Source: G036327475 sp036327475
GTDB taxonomy: Bacteria > Pseudomonadota > Gammaproteobacteria > Enterobacterales > Enterobacteriaceae
DNA length: 64,000 bases
Assembly (NCBI RefSeq): GCF_036327475.1
Contig: NZ_CP132913.1
Span: 930,001-994,000 of the forward strand
Direction of reading: 5' to 3'
The notes beneath the pieces are model-generated. The model made no database searches, had not been told where the DNA came from, and saw only the letters and a list, made by a program, of their open reading frames with translations. Position numbers and translations under genes: made by a program. Of the stretch, positions 31,031-40,883 are shown piece by piece (position 1 is the first letter of the stretch; each line of letters begins with the position of its first letter).

Positions 31031-32084
31031 GCTAGATCAAATACGAAATATTGGTATCAGAATAAAGATGCACAGAAACGTGGCGCCTATGAGGGCATTC
31101 TCCCTTCATTTCACTAGTCGCGATAGATAAATTTCCGCCTGTTTTTGCTCCAGCCCCAACCCCGGCTTTATCTGGCGAACAAAGGGGTAAACGAAAAATC
31201 ATGCCAGAATGGCGAGGCCAACACGCTGCCAGCGAGCCAAACGACGACCATAAAGACAGCGCAGGGCTATTTATCCTAAACGCTAAGTTAGGCGCAAACG
31301 CAGCTTCAACATGGACATAGCATCGTCGTGATGATCCACTCTGATGCACGGTATGTTGAGTGTAAGCGGATTTAGAAACGTTCGGCAAAAAATATTTTGC
31401 AGTTCCGCTAACGGCAATAATTCGGCTTACAGTAAAACCGCCAGCCAGAACAGCCGAACGGGGGGGTGAGTATCGCATACAGCGGGGAAAAGTCTGACTG
31501 ATTGGGCTGTTGATCTCGCGTGAAATCACCCATAACGAATTAACTCACCTTTAATCCACCTTCACGTCATCGCAAACATGCACGAACGAAAATAAAAATG
31601 GCGGAGCTGACGGATGTTTTTATCACGCTGCCTGGCGGTGTCGGGATGCAGAGATTTTCGAGTAGTGGACATGGGCTCAGATCAAGTTTAACCCTAAATC
31701 CCCCCCTTTTCTGCAAAATATCGGAAATTACGGAATATTTCGCTGATTACCGCGCGCCAGACGTCAAATGATCGAGATAAGAGAAAAGAACATGACGTCA
31801 AACCCCTAAGGCCCGTCGGTACCGCTTTTCAGCTTTGTCAGGAACAAGGCGAAACGACATTAGGCTCGGCGACTCAGAGTCGCCAAGGATCCTCAGTAAC
31901 GTTGCCCTTAGGCACGATCCTATGTGGTTTCCCTAGGGCATACCTGATATCCGCTTAATTAAGAGCTGGCGGCACACGGTTATTCACAAGGCGCGGTAAG
32001 CCCGGCAATCCGCTTTAGTTGGTTCGCTGAGGTTCACTCTGCCGCAAAACAACCCACGATGATGAGGCGGGGAAGGCAGGAATT
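31031..32084. other. Region before cpxP with no recognised gene
   Basis: One thousand bases of mixed composition. A 165-codon minus-strand open frame (31529-31032) has unusual composition, is rich in Ser and Arg, and matches no family I know. It is probably chance. No fieF similarity was found. Confidence 0.45.
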
Positions 32085-32545
32085 GTGTCTATGGCAAGGA
32101 GAAAGTGATTTTTATTCATTTTACTGCTGGCTTCTGGGCAGCAAGCCGAAATCCTGTCCGCCATCTGCAATTTTAAGTCATTGATCCGCTGCGGATGCTT
32201 TTATCTAGAATCTGTCGCTGTTCCGGCGTAAGCAATGCATTTGGTTGCGAACCCGAGCCATTTCACGAGCAACCTGCTCCTATTCTAACGGCGGCTTCGT
32301 CAAAAGTTTTAGCGGTCACCAGCCGTATGTAGGCGTTCCATTTCACCAATATTGATGACTTGCGAGGCTCACGAGATCCCGAAACTACTGCCGCTACTGT
32401 TCCGTAGACTTAACGCCGTCGAACATGCTGTAGTAGCTATTCTGTATCCGGTTCGAAAGGGCATCTTGTTAGTATTCTTTTTAGCGGCTACGGCATTAAC
32501 AGAGACCAGAGTAGCGGCGATGAACAAGAGGATATATTTGTACAT
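32085..32545 (-). pseudogene. cpxP: cpxP remnant (periplasmic Cpx inhibitor/chaperone)
   Basis: From 32545 a signal peptide is intact (MYKYILLFIAATLVSVNAVA), then the frame fails. SMFDGVKSTEQ, GEMERL with IRLVTAKTFDEAAV and LLTPEQRQILDK, spread over three frames, match CpxP including its LTxxQ motif. CpxP normally binds and quiets CpxA and delivers misfolded proteins to DegP. It is divergent from cpxR as in enterics. Confidence 0.88.
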
Positions 32546-32626
32546 CCCGGCCCCTTGGCATGTTTCTTTGTCGTTATATGATAAAAGTTAGTTTCCCCAA
32601 GCCGCTGCAAACATGCATCAAGCGAT

Positions 32627-32640
32627 GTAAAGCTATGTAA
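32627..32640 (+). promoter_or_regulatory. CpxR box upstream of cpxRA
   Basis: GTAAA, five bases, GTAA (GTAAAGCTATGTAA) matches the CpxR consensus GTAAA-N5-GTAA exactly. It lies 54 bases before the cpxR start in the cpxP-cpxR spacer, where autoregulation is expected. Confidence 0.85.
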
Positions 32641-32693
32641 CGTCGTGGATTGGAATGGATTGATGGCGTATTTTGTGTCAGGAGGTGAATAAA

Positions 32694-33392
32694 ATGAATA
32701 AGATCCTTTTGGTTGATGATGACCGTGAATTAACGTCGTTGTTGAAGGAACTATTGGAAATGGAAGGCTTTAACGTCCAGGTGGTCCATGACGGGGAACA
32801 GGCGCTGAGCCAGTTGGACAGTTGCATTGACTTATTGCTTCTTGATGTGATGATGCCACGAAAGAATGGTATTGACACCCTGAAAGAGCTACGTCAGCGG
32901 CATCAGACGCCTGTGATTATGCTAACCGCCCGCGGCAGCGAGCTGGATCGCGTTTTGGGCCTAGAGTTGGGGGCGGATGATTATTTGCCTAAACCCTTTA
33001 ACGATCGCGAATTAGTGGCGCGCATACGGGCCATTCTGCGCCGCTCGCACTGGACGGAGCAACAGCAAGCCGGCGAAGCGGGCACCTCGTCTCTTGAGGT
33101 GGATTTCCTGTGCCTGAATCCGGGCCGACAGGAGGCGACCTTCGACGGTACGCCGTTGGAATTGACCGGAACCGAATTTACTTTGCTGTATTTATTGGCG
33201 CAACATCTTGGCCAGGTCGTGTCGCGTGAGCATTTAAGCCAGGAGGTCCTGGGTAAACGATTGACGCCGTTTGACCGGGCGATTGATATGCATATTTCCA
33301 ATTTGCGTCGCAAGCTGCCGGAACGCAAAGACGGGCAGCCCTGGTTCAAAACACTGCGCGGTCGGGGCTATTTGATGGTATCCGCTGCATGA
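32694..33392 (+). CDS. cpxR: Envelope stress response regulator CpxR
   Basis: Intact, 232 residues, start at 32694 behind AGGAGGTG. The receiver domain has the acidic pair (LLVDDDRE), the phosphoacceptor aspartate in LLLLDVMMP, and the conserved Thr/Lys (MLTARGS, PKPF). The C-terminal winged helix is of the OmpR class (FTLLYLLAQHLGQVVSREHL). It activates envelope quality control genes. It overlaps cpxA by four bases. Confidence 0.98.
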   Translation: MNKILLVDDDRELTSLLKELLEMEGFNVQVVHDGEQALSQLDSCIDLLLLDVMMPRKNGIDTLKELRQRHQTPVIMLTARGSELDRVLGLELGADDYLPKPFNDRELVARIRAILRRSHWTEQQQAGEAGTSSLEVDFLCLNPGRQEATFDGTPLELTGTEFTLLYLLAQHLGQVVSREHLSQEVLGKRLTPFDRAIDMHISNLRRKLPERKDGQPWFKTLRGRGYLMVSAA

Positions 33393-34762
33393 TTAATAGT
33401 TTGACCGCACGCATATTTGCCATATTTTGGTTGACCCTTGCCCTGGTGCTTATGTTAGTGCTTATGGTGCCCAAGCTGGATTCTCGTCAGATGACGCAAT
33501 TGCTCGACAGCGAACAGCGTCAGGGCGTGGTGTTGCAACAGCATGTTGAGGCGGAACTGGCCGCCGATCCGGCTAACGATTTGATGTGGTGGCGTCGGCT
33601 GTTCCGCGCCATCGATAAATGGGCGCCGCCAGGACAGCGTTTGATTCTGGTGACCAGCGAAGGGCTGGTCATCGGAGCCCAGCCCAACGAGATGCAGATC
33701 ATCCGCAATTTCATCGGCCAATCTGACAATGCCGATCATCCGCAAAAGAAAAAATATGGCCGCGCAGAACTGGTGGGGCCTTTCGCCATTCGCAACGGCG
33801 AGAACAGCTATCAGCTTTACCAGATTCGTCCGGCCGGCAGCGCCCAGTCGGACTTCATGAGCCTGCTGTTCGATCGCCCGCTGCTCTTGCTGATTGTCAT
33901 CATGTTTATCAGCATCCCGCTGCTATTATGGTTGGCCTGGAGCCTGGCCAAACCAGCGCGTAAACTGAAGCATGCCGCCGACGAAGTGGCACGCGGCAAT
34001 CTTCGCCAACATCCTGAGTTGGAAGCGGGGCCGCAGGAATTCTTGGCGACCGGCGTCAGTTTTAATCAGATGGTTAGCGCGTTGGAGCGCATGGTGACCG
34101 CCCAGCAGCGTTTGCTGTCCGACATCTCTCATGAGCTGCGCACGCCGTTAACTCGACTACAGCTGGCTACTGCGCTGATGCGCCGGCGGCACGGCGAAGG
34201 ACATGAACTCGCGCGCATCGAGACCGAGGCGCAGCGGCTCGACTCAATGATTAACGATCTGCTGGTGTTATCACGCAATCAGCATAAAAACGAGCTGTCG
34301 CACGAGATATTGAAGGCCAACGATCTATGGTCGGATGTGCTGAACGACGCCCAGTTTGAAGCGGAGCAAATGGGCAAAAGCCTTGAGCTTACCTCGCCAC
34401 CGGGCAATTGGCCACTGATGGGGAATCCTTCCGCGCTGGACAGCGCGCTGGAGAATATCGTGCGCAACGCCCTGCGTTATTCGCACCAGTGCATCTCGGT
34501 CGGGTTCAGCGCCGATCAGCAAGGTATTACCATTACCGTGGACGATGATGGCCCCGGCGTCAGCGAGGGTGACCGAGAGCAGATTTTCCGACCATTCTAC
34601 CGCACCGATGAAGCGCGAGACCGAGAATCCGGCGGCACCGGCCTGGGGCTGGCGATAGTCGAAATCGCCGTTATGCAACACCGTGGCTGGGTAAAGGCCG
34701 AGGACAGCCAGCTCGGTGGGCTGCGGCTGATTATCTGGTTGCCACTTTTACCCCAGCGCTGA
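33389..34762 (+). CDS. cpxA: Envelope stress sensor kinase CpxA
   Basis: Intact, 457 residues, the normal length. It has two membrane segments (AIFWLTLALVLMLVLMV and LLLLIVIMFISIPLLLWLAW) around a periplasmic sensor, then HAMP, a DHp helix with the phosphoacceptor histidine in SDISHELRTPL, and an ATPase domain with NIVRNALRYS (N box), DDDGPGV (G1) and GGTGLGLAIV (G2). Its partner CpxR is intact. Its periplasmic inhibitor CpxP is not. Confidence 0.98.
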   Translation: MINSLTARIFAIFWLTLALVLMLVLMVPKLDSRQMTQLLDSEQRQGVVLQQHVEAELAADPANDLMWWRRLFRAIDKWAPPGQRLILVTSEGLVIGAQPNEMQIIRNFIGQSDNADHPQKKKYGRAELVGPFAIRNGENSYQLYQIRPAGSAQSDFMSLLFDRPLLLLIVIMFISIPLLLWLAWSLAKPARKLKHAADEVARGNLRQHPELEAGPQEFLATGVSFNQMVSALERMVTAQQRLLSDISHELRTPLTRLQLATALMRRRHGEGHELARIETEAQRLDSMINDLLVLSRNQHKNELSHEILKANDLWSDVLNDAQFEAEQMGKSLELTSPPGNWPLMGNPSALDSALENIVRNALRYSHQCISVGFSADQQGITITVDDDGPGVSEGDREQIFRPFYRTDEARDRESGGTGLGLAIVEIAVMQHRGWVKAEDSQLGGLRLIIWLPLLPQR

Positions 34763-34961
34763 GAGCGCTCAGACGCAGGCTTCTGACCGGGGTGACGGCA
34801 TGCCCGTCACAGTTCGCCAGGGGCTCCAGGGGCTTGTCATAGCACGACAGGAATAGGCAACCCCACGCCGCTGACCCTCAGAGTCTCACGCTTTTCCAAG
34901 CACCAGAAGAGGTGGCAGGGCGAACTATTTTGCTATTCGGTACTCTCCTTAAGGGGATATC

Positions 34962-35376
34962 ATGTTGAATATTTTGTCATACAGGCTGGAGGTACTTCCC
35001 GCCACCGGCTGTGCACGAATACCGGTTCAGCTCATTGAAGCGCTGGGATTTATCTGGGACGACAAGCGCCTGCGTCGCATGGGGTTGGATTATCGTGAAT
35101 TTGCCGCGCTCAGCATCATCGATCACCCTGCTGGCGCAGGCGTAGCCGGCGTGCTATTTGCGCTAACGACCAAAGGCCCACCGGCGCACAGTGCGGTAGC
35201 TATCAGGCTGAGAGCTATTTGTTATTCTGGCCAGGGAACCTATGGGCTGTCGCCGTCGATTCTTTGCGCGCTGCCCATGGCGCAGAAAATTCGTATTTCA
35301 GACAGACAGCCGCAGCATGAATCTGTCCAATGCGGTGTTGCTTGTGGCGCACAAAGGCCGTGCGCCAGCTTGAACT
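34962..35376 (+). pseudogene. trmL: trmL remnant (tRNA 2'-O-methyltransferase, yibK)
   Basis: MLNILSYRLEVLPATGCARI opens a SPOUT-family TrmL, but a stretch of about 20 residues is missing before IEALGFIWDDKRLRRMGLDY. LFALTTKGPPAHSAV follows. The SAM-binding knot (usually MFGPETRGLP) is scrambled by frameshifts, and only AQKIRI and NLSNAVLLVAH remain. Reading straight through gives a 144-codon open frame, but it is not a working enzyme. Confidence 0.85.
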
Positions 35377-35402
35377 ACATCGGCGCACGGCAATAAACAC
35401 CG

Positions 35403-36045
35403 TCAGATGTCGTCGCCGAATTCAAGACCAGGGCAGCTGAAAGACTGATCTATCTCCTCGGACGACCAGTCACTGTCTGGTTTGTCTACTCCACCAGTCA
35501 ATAGGTGGGCAGCGGTGGTAGTGTCGGTACTACGCGTAAGATGACCGAACCGGCGCCAATCATCACCCACTCACGGGTCTTGCGATGGCGATCGCCGCTG
35601 GTCTTACCAGTGCCGTCTATCTACGCCGAAGTAGACGGAAATCTACGCCGAAGGAGACGGAAATCTGATCTTGGCAATAGTTACGCGCCTGGCGATTTTA
35701 CTACAGCCAATGGCCGATACGGTAAGCCGTAGGGGGTGGAATGCATTAAGATATAGCAACGTCATCCACTAATTGCGCAGCCGCACTGCATGGATGTCGC
35801 CCGCGGGAGATATCATGCCAGAATCGGCGCTGTAGGCTCCCTCTCTTCCATCTCATGAATGGCGATGGCCGACATGATGGGATTGTTAAGTTTATTTGCC
35901 AGCATACAACTTAATGTACTACCCAGGTTTTCATACTTAGCAGGGTGCGTAGAAAAAACTTGCCAGCATGGATTCACAATCAACCAGCAATCGTGCTTCA
36001 GCTTAAGTGTTGTTCCATACAAATTTCGATTCTGCTGCCGATATA
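35403..36045 (-). pseudogene. cysE: cysE remnant (serine acetyltransferase)
   Basis: N-terminal traces (FVWNN, then AEARLLVDCESMLASFFYA) begin near 36045, followed by NLGSTLSCMLANKLNNPIMS in another frame. The middle, including the left-handed helix repeats and active-site histidine, is mostly deleted or scrambled. The C-terminus is clear: DSDWSSEEIDQSF, ending EFGDDI at 35403. Loss blocks cysteine synthesis from serine. It lies just downstream of gpsA as in enterics. Confidence 0.9.
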
Positions 36046-36078
36046 CCGCACACCTTTTCTGTTGCTAGGTAACCGGCC

Positions 36079-37095
36079 CTAGCCACCGGCCCTTTCATCT
36101 TTCTGCGCGCGGCCCAGCAGTGTCAGCGCCGCCTGATGCGCATTTTTATTCTGATACAGCACCTGATAAATCTGTTCGGTAATGGGCATTTCCACCCCGT
36201 AACGGTTGGCCAGCGCCAATACCTCCTTGGCATTTCGGTAGCCCTCAACCACTTGCCCAATCTTTTCCTGCGCCTCCTCGACGCCGGCGCCCTGCCCCAG
36301 CAGCATGCCGAAACGGCGATTGCGCGACTGATTGTCGGTACAGGTAAGCACCAAATCCCCCAACCCCGCCATGCCCATGAAGGTACCTGGCTCGGCACCC
36401 ATCGCCACGCCAAGGCGCGACATTTCCACCAGACCGCGAGTGATCAATGCGGTGCGCGCGTTAGCGCCGAAACCGATGCCGTCGGAGATGCCGGCGCCGA
36501 TAGCAATAACGTTTTTCACAGCGCCACCAAGCTGAACGCCAATAAGGTCTGAATTATTGTAAACCCGAAAACTTTTCCCGCAGTGTAACAACCGCTGTAA
36601 ATCGGCGCTGAACGTAGCGTCGGTGGCGGCCAATGCGATGGCAGTTGGCAAGCCTGCCGCCAATTCGTGCGCGAATGTCGGTCCCGACACAACCGCCAAC
36701 GGCATCTCGTTGCCCAGCACCTCACGCGCCACCTCCTGCAATAGCCGCCCAGTATCCGCCTCCAGCCCTTTGGTGGCCCAGACAATGCGCGCATCCTGCC
36801 GCAGATGCGGTTTGAGTTGCGTTAGCACGTTGCCAAATACGTGGCTCGGGACAACAATCAACACATCGCGGCTGGCGGCCAGCGCTGTCGGCAGCGATAC
36901 TTCTAGGCGCAGCATCGGCGGAAATGGCATATCAGGCAAAAAAGCCTGATTGCAGCGCGCCTCCTCCAGCGCCTGGATATGGGCCGGATCGTGCCCCCAC
37001 AGTAACACCTCATGACCGTTACGCGCCAAGGTGATAGCCAGGGCCGTACCGTAAGAGCCGGCGCCAATAACAATCATTGAAGCATCGCCAGGCAT
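36079..37095 (-). CDS. gpsA: Glycerol-3-phosphate dehydrogenase (NAD(P)+)
   Basis: Intact, 338 residues. N-terminal Rossmann fold (VIGAGSYGTALA), SGPTFAHELAAGLPTA, the catalytic lysine region (LGGAVKNVIAIGAG) and GFGANARTALITRG are conserved. It makes glycerol 3-phosphate for phospholipids. With glycerol uptake and kinase genes dead in this window, it may be the main source. Operon with secB, grxC and yibN on the minus strand. Confidence 0.98.
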   Translation of the reverse strand: MPGDASMIVIGAGSYGTALAITLARNGHEVLLWGHDPAHIQALEEARCNQAFLPDMPFPPMLRLEVSLPTALAASRDVLIVVPSHVFGNVLTQLKPHLRQDARIVWATKGLEADTGRLLQEVAREVLGNEMPLAVVSGPTFAHELAAGLPTAIALAATDATFSADLQRLLHCGKSFRVYNNSDLIGVQLGGAVKNVIAIGAGISDGIGFGANARTALITRGLVEMSRLGVAMGAEPGTFMGMAGLGDLVLTCTDNQSRNRRFGMLLGQGAGVEEAQEKIGQVVEGYRNAKEVLALANRYGVEMPITEQIYQVLYQNKNAHQAALTLLGRAQKDERAGG

Positions 37096-37097
37096 AA

Positions 37098-37568
37098 TTA
37101 GGTGTCCTGAGCCGGCTGGCTACCTTCACCGTCAGCCTGATGCCGCAGGCAGTTCATGAACAGCGCGTCAAAGTTGACCGGCGCCAAGTTCAGTTGCGGG
37201 AAGGTGCCGCGAGACACCTGACTGGTGATGCACTCGCGGGCGTAGGGAAACAAAATGTTCGGGCAGTAGGCGCCGAGGCAGTGCGCCATTTGGGTGCCGT
37301 CAATGCCTGAAATGGTAAAGATGCCCGCCTGCTGGACTTCGCATAAAAACGCAGTGTCGTCCCCCAGCGCCGCCGTCACGGTGACCCGCAGCACGACTTC
37401 ATAAATCTCTTCCACCAGCTGGCTGGACGCGGCATCAAGATCCAGTTTGATGTCAGGCTGCCACGCCTGCTGAAACACCTTAGGCGCGTTCGGCGCTTCA
37501 AACGAAACATCCTTGGTGTAAATGCGCTGAATCTGAAACGCCATCTCGGTATTATTTTGTTCTGACAT
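37098..37568 (-). CDS. secB: Protein-export chaperone SecB
   Basis: Intact, 156 residues. FQIQRIYTKDVSFEAPNAP at the start, the peptide-groove region (EVVLRVTVTA) and LAPVNFDALF near the end are typical. SecB holds preproteins unfolded and passes them to SecA. It ends two bases before gpsA begins. Confidence 0.98.
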   Translation of the reverse strand: MSEQNNTEMAFQIQRIYTKDVSFEAPNAPKVFQQAWQPDIKLDLDAASSQLVEEIYEVVLRVTVTAALGDDTAFLCEVQQAGIFTISGIDGTQMAHCLGAYCPNILFPYARECITSQVSRGTFPQLNLAPVNFDALFMNCLRHQADGEGSQPAQDT

Positions 37569-37627
37569 GAAAACCCTTTTAAAGTGCCGGGTACGGGCGT
37601 TTTGACGCCCGTACCCGTGGTTTCTGT

Positions 37628-37879
37628 TTATTTAAGCAGTGGATCCAGGCCGCCGCGCGCATCAAGTGCATGCAGATCATCGCAGCCGCCCACATGCTTG
37701 CCATCAATAAAAATCTGCGGGACCGTGGTGCGGCCAATGCGCTTGATCATCTCTTCCTGTAGATCTACGTCGCCATCGATGGGGATTTCCTGAAACGGCA
37801 CTTGTTTGCGAGTGAGTAACGCTTTAGCTCGATGGCAATAGGGGCAGGTTACTTTGGTATAAATTTCGATATTGGCCAT
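37628..37879 (-). CDS. grxC: Glutaredoxin 3
   Basis: Intact, 83 residues, start MANIEIYTKVTCPYCHRAKA at 37879. The dithiol active site is CPYC, and the cis-proline (TTVPQIFI) and glutathione-binding GGCDD are present. The frame is open further upstream, but those residues overlap yibN and have no family match. It reduces disulfides with glutathione. Confidence 0.97.
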   Translation of the reverse strand: MANIEIYTKVTCPYCHRAKALLTRKQVPFQEIPIDGDVDLQEEMIKRIGRTTVPQIFIDGKHVGGCDDLHALDARGGLDPLLK

Positions 37880-37901
37880 GGTCTTCCCTTCTTTAAATGA
37901 G

Positions 37902-38333
37902 TCAGTCACCCCGGACCAGTGGCAAATTTTCCCCGCTCCAGCCGGATATGCCTTCTTTAAGTACATAAACCCTCTCAAAGCCGGCTTTGATTAGGTTTTG
38001 CGCCGAATCATTCGAGGTAGTACCTCTGGCGCAAACGACAATGACCGGTTTACCCTTCTCTTTCTCCAGCTCACCCAGATTGCCAGATTTGATGTCTGAC
38101 GCTGCCAGATTCAGGCTATTGACAATATGCCCTTTACGGTAATCATCCCGGTTACGCAGATCAACAATCACTGCGTCTTCCTTGTTGATCAGGTGGATAG
38201 CTTCACTGCGAGCGATATCGCTCACCTTGGAAAACCGGCTTTTGAAAGTGGTAAAAATCACGGAACCCACAAGGATCACCCACTCTAAACTGAGCACGGG
38301 GTGGTTGCCGACAAATTGCATAATTTCTTGCAT
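37902..38333 (-). CDS. yibN: Membrane-anchored rhodanese YibN
   Basis: Intact, 143 residues. One N-terminal membrane helix (LSLEWVILVGSVIFTTF) is followed by a single rhodanese domain with DLRNRDDYRKGHI and the active-site cysteine loop VVCARGTTS. Its exact role is unsettled. It starts the yibN-grxC-secB-gpsA operon. Confidence 0.95.
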   Translation of the reverse strand: MQEIMQFVGNHPVLSLEWVILVGSVIFTTFKSRFSKVSDIARSEAIHLINKEDAVIVDLRNRDDYRKGHIVNSLNLAASDIKSGNLGELEKEKGKPVIVVCARGTTSNDSAQNLIKAGFERVYVLKEGISGWSGENLPLVRGD

Positions 38334-38575
38334 GGGGTAAAAAGACTCCCATTAATAAATGTCCACGCATCAAAGCATTCAAGTATACCTTCGCCGTCGG
38401 GCAAATTCAGCCAATATACCGATACACTGCCAAGAAACTGATGGCAATGCGCGTCTCGACGCAAATCTCGGATGAAACCGATGCCTAAGCTCTGATAGAT
38501 GACTGGTAAGCCGCTGTTCAACGTGAAATAATCGCCGCCATGAGGGAAAAAGCGCCGTTGAAAAATTCATATCCT

Positions 38576-39757
38576 ATGCGCGCCGGCGATCGGCAGCGCG
38601 CCACCGAATTCAAATATCGTCTCTGCGCCGGCACACTTTACGCTGGCTCACTGCTGTTGCCTGTCGGCGGCCACGCCGCGGATCACAAGCAGCAGCTTGA
38701 AATGGCGCAACAATCTATTTTCGCCAAAGAAAAAGCGTGCAACAACAGCAAAAACAGCGCGCTACTTTGCTCGACCAACTTAAACGGCAAGAGCAGTCCA
38801 TCGCTCGCTCCTCCCGTGCCCTGCGGGATACCCAGCGCATGCTGGAGACGCTGAACTGCAACATCGATCAACTGACGTTCTCCATACACTAGTTGCAGGA
38901 CCGTCAGGTCGCGCAGCAGAAATTGCTAACGCAGCAGTTGGACGCCGCTTTGCGCCAAGGGCAGCATCCTGGCTACATTGATCTCAGCAATGCGGAAAGC
39001 ATGCGAAGTGAACGCATTCTGGCCTATTCCAGTTACCCTAATGAAGCGCGAGCGAAAACCATTAATGATCTGCGCCAGACCTGTACCGACCTCGCGGCGA
39101 AAAAGCGCGAACAGCAGCAGAAACAACAGTAGCAACAGCAGGTGTTGCAAAACGCCCGCGCCGTGCGTCAAAAACCCTAAGTGGCCTGAATTCGTCTATT
39201 ATGGAAGATAAGCAGCGCCTGGCGGAGCTGCGCCAAAACGAAGCGAGACTGCGCGATACCATCACCTGGTAGAAGCGCGAGAAGCGCAGCGGGTGTGTGA
39301 CCGGGAAAAGCCGCGGCAACATCTATAAACCAAGCGCAAGCGAGCGGGCGCTAGTCGCCAGTACAGGCGGCGGCCTCGGTCGTCCGGCGGAACAAGACTC
39401 TGGCGGTGCGGGGCCGCACACTGCACAGCTTCGACGAGCCTCAGCGGGGAGAGCGACGTTATAAAGGGCTGGTGATTGCGACGCCGGAAGGCAGCGAGAA
39501 AGCAATCGCCACCGGCCGGGTATTGATGGCCGACTGGTTGCAAGGTTTTGGGCTGGTGGTCGTAATAGAACACGGCAAGGGCGATATGAGCCTGTATGGT
39601 TAAACCAGAGCGCGCTAGTCAACGTCGGCGTCAGGTCGGGGCGGGACAATCTATCGTCCTTGTCAGCGCCAGCGGTGGCCAGGGCACGCCATCGCTTTAT
39701 TTTGAAATTCGCCTCTAGGAGCAAGCAGTCAACCCTATGCCCTGGTTAGGAAGGTAG
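38576..39757 (+). pseudogene. envC: envC remnant (murein hydrolase activator)
   Basis: Opens MRAGDRQRATEFKYRL at 38576 with a membrane or signal segment (AGSLLLPVGGHA). Then come coiled-coil fragments in alternating frames and the C-terminal LytM block: FDEPQRGERRYKGLVIATPE, IATGRVLMADWLQGFGLVV, EHGKGDMSLYG and, after a stop, SGGQGTPSLYFEIR, ending MPWLGR at 39757. At least six breaks. EnvC normally activates AmiA and AmiB at the septum. Confidence 0.93.
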
Positions 39758-39758
39758 C

Positions 39759-40883
39759 TTGTCAATTAAAACGTTCAGCACCGCAATAGTCATACTTCTG
39801 CTGCTGGCAAGCACTGCGGCACGGGCCGGGAAATTAGCTATCGTCATTGATGATTTCGGCTACCGGCCTGCGACTGAAAATCAGGTATTGGCCATGCCGG
39901 TCAATATTTCCATCGCGGTGCTACCCGATGCGCCCTATGCCCACACAATGGCGGTGAAAGCTCACCAGCAGGGGCGCGAAATTCTGATACATTTGCCGAT
40001 GGCGCCGTTAAGCAAACAGCCTCTGGAGCGCAACACGCTTACGCCGGCGATGAGCCGCGAACAGGTGGCGGACATCATTCACCAAGCCAGCCAGAAAGTG
40101 CCTTACGCTGTGGGACTGAATAACCATATGGGCAGCGCCATGACCTCAAGTCTCAACGGCATGCAAAACGTCATGCAGGCATTGAGTCGCTATTCCTATT
40201 ATTTCCTCGATAGCATGACCATCGGCAACAGCCAGTCGGTACCCGCCGCCGCCGGCACCGGTGTTCGGGTGCTTAAGCGGCGGGTATTCCTGGACGACAC
40301 CGACAACGAAACCGACATCCGCGCACAGTTCAACCGCGCGGTGGCCCTGGCTCGCCGCAACGGATCCGCTGTCACTATCGGTCATCCCCATCCAGCCACC
40401 GTGCGTGTGCTACAACAGATATTGCCATCCCTACCCGGCGATATTATGCTTGTGCGTCCGAGTATGCTGCTCAACGAGCGGTCCGAGCCGGGTACCGTGG
40501 CGGCGTCGATGGTCAAATCGGCGCCGGCGTGCCGGCCTCCTTTCCGCGGTGTGCCCTACTGTTCGAGCTGCCAGGCGCCGCCGGTCTATGCCGACGCCAT
40601 GGTAAGCGCCATCGCATCAAGTATCGCCGAGACCTGGTGGGGGGTTTTGCGCAGTGAGACTACGTCCAAGGCAGGTAAGCCTGATCTCGGTAAACCTGAC
40701 GAAGGTAAGTCCGACGACAGTAAGCCAGGCATCGATAAATCCAACAGCAGCAAGCCCAATGCTTGTTCGCCTGCGGTCGGTAAACCTAAAAAACCGGCGT
40801 CGGTAAATAGCCGGCCGACAAACCGCGCGACCCGTTCCATCCCTTCAGATGAAGGGGAAGTCTTACCAGCGAAAGGTCGTTAG
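39759..40883 (+). CDS. yibQ: Divergent polysaccharide deacetylase family protein YibQ
   Basis: 374 residues from a TTG start two bases after the envC stop (site GGAAGG). A signal peptide (STAIVILLLLASTAARA) precedes the family block KLAIVIDDFGYRPATENQVL and further conserved parts (ILIHLPMAPL, GLNNHMGSAMT, YYFLDSMT). E. coli YibQ is about 55 residues shorter. The excess is a C-terminal tail holding eight five-residue repeats at 306-345. The protein is periplasmic and of unknown activity. It normally follows envC, which is dead here. Confidence 0.88.
   Translation: MSIKTFSTAIVILLLLASTAARAGKLAIVIDDFGYRPATENQVLAMPVNISIAVLPDAPYAHTMAVKAHQQGREILIHLPMAPLSKQPLERNTLTPAMSREQVADIIHQASQKVPYAVGLNNHMGSAMTSSLNGMQNVMQALSRYSYYFLDSMTIGNSQSVPAAAGTGVRVLKRRVFLDDTDNETDIRAQFNRAVALARRNGSAVTIGHPHPATVRVLQQILPSLPGDIMLVRPSMLLNERSEPGTVAASMVKSAPACRPPFRGVPYCSSCQAPPVYADAMVSAIASSIAETWWGVLRSETTSKAGKPDLGKPDEGKSDDSKPGIDKSNSSKPNACSPAVGKPKKPASVNSRPTNRATRSIPSDEGEVLPAKGR
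40674..40793 (+). repeat. Eight imperfect 15-base repeats in the yibQ tail
   Basis: Codons 306-345 read GKPDL GKPDE GKSDD SKPGI, then DKSNS SKPNA CSPAV GKPKK. Each unit is five codons, usually x-K-P/S-D/N-x. The period is constant and the frame is kept, so this looks like a small expanded coding repeat. Confidence 0.85.

Noticed and set aside
31032..31529. A 165-codon minus-strand open frame
   Set aside because: Composition is rich in Ser and Arg without domain-like pattern, no ribosome site, no family match, and the region is decayed.
37880..37978. Longer N-terminus for grxC
   Set aside because: The extra 33 codons overlap yibN in another frame and do not match any glutaredoxin.
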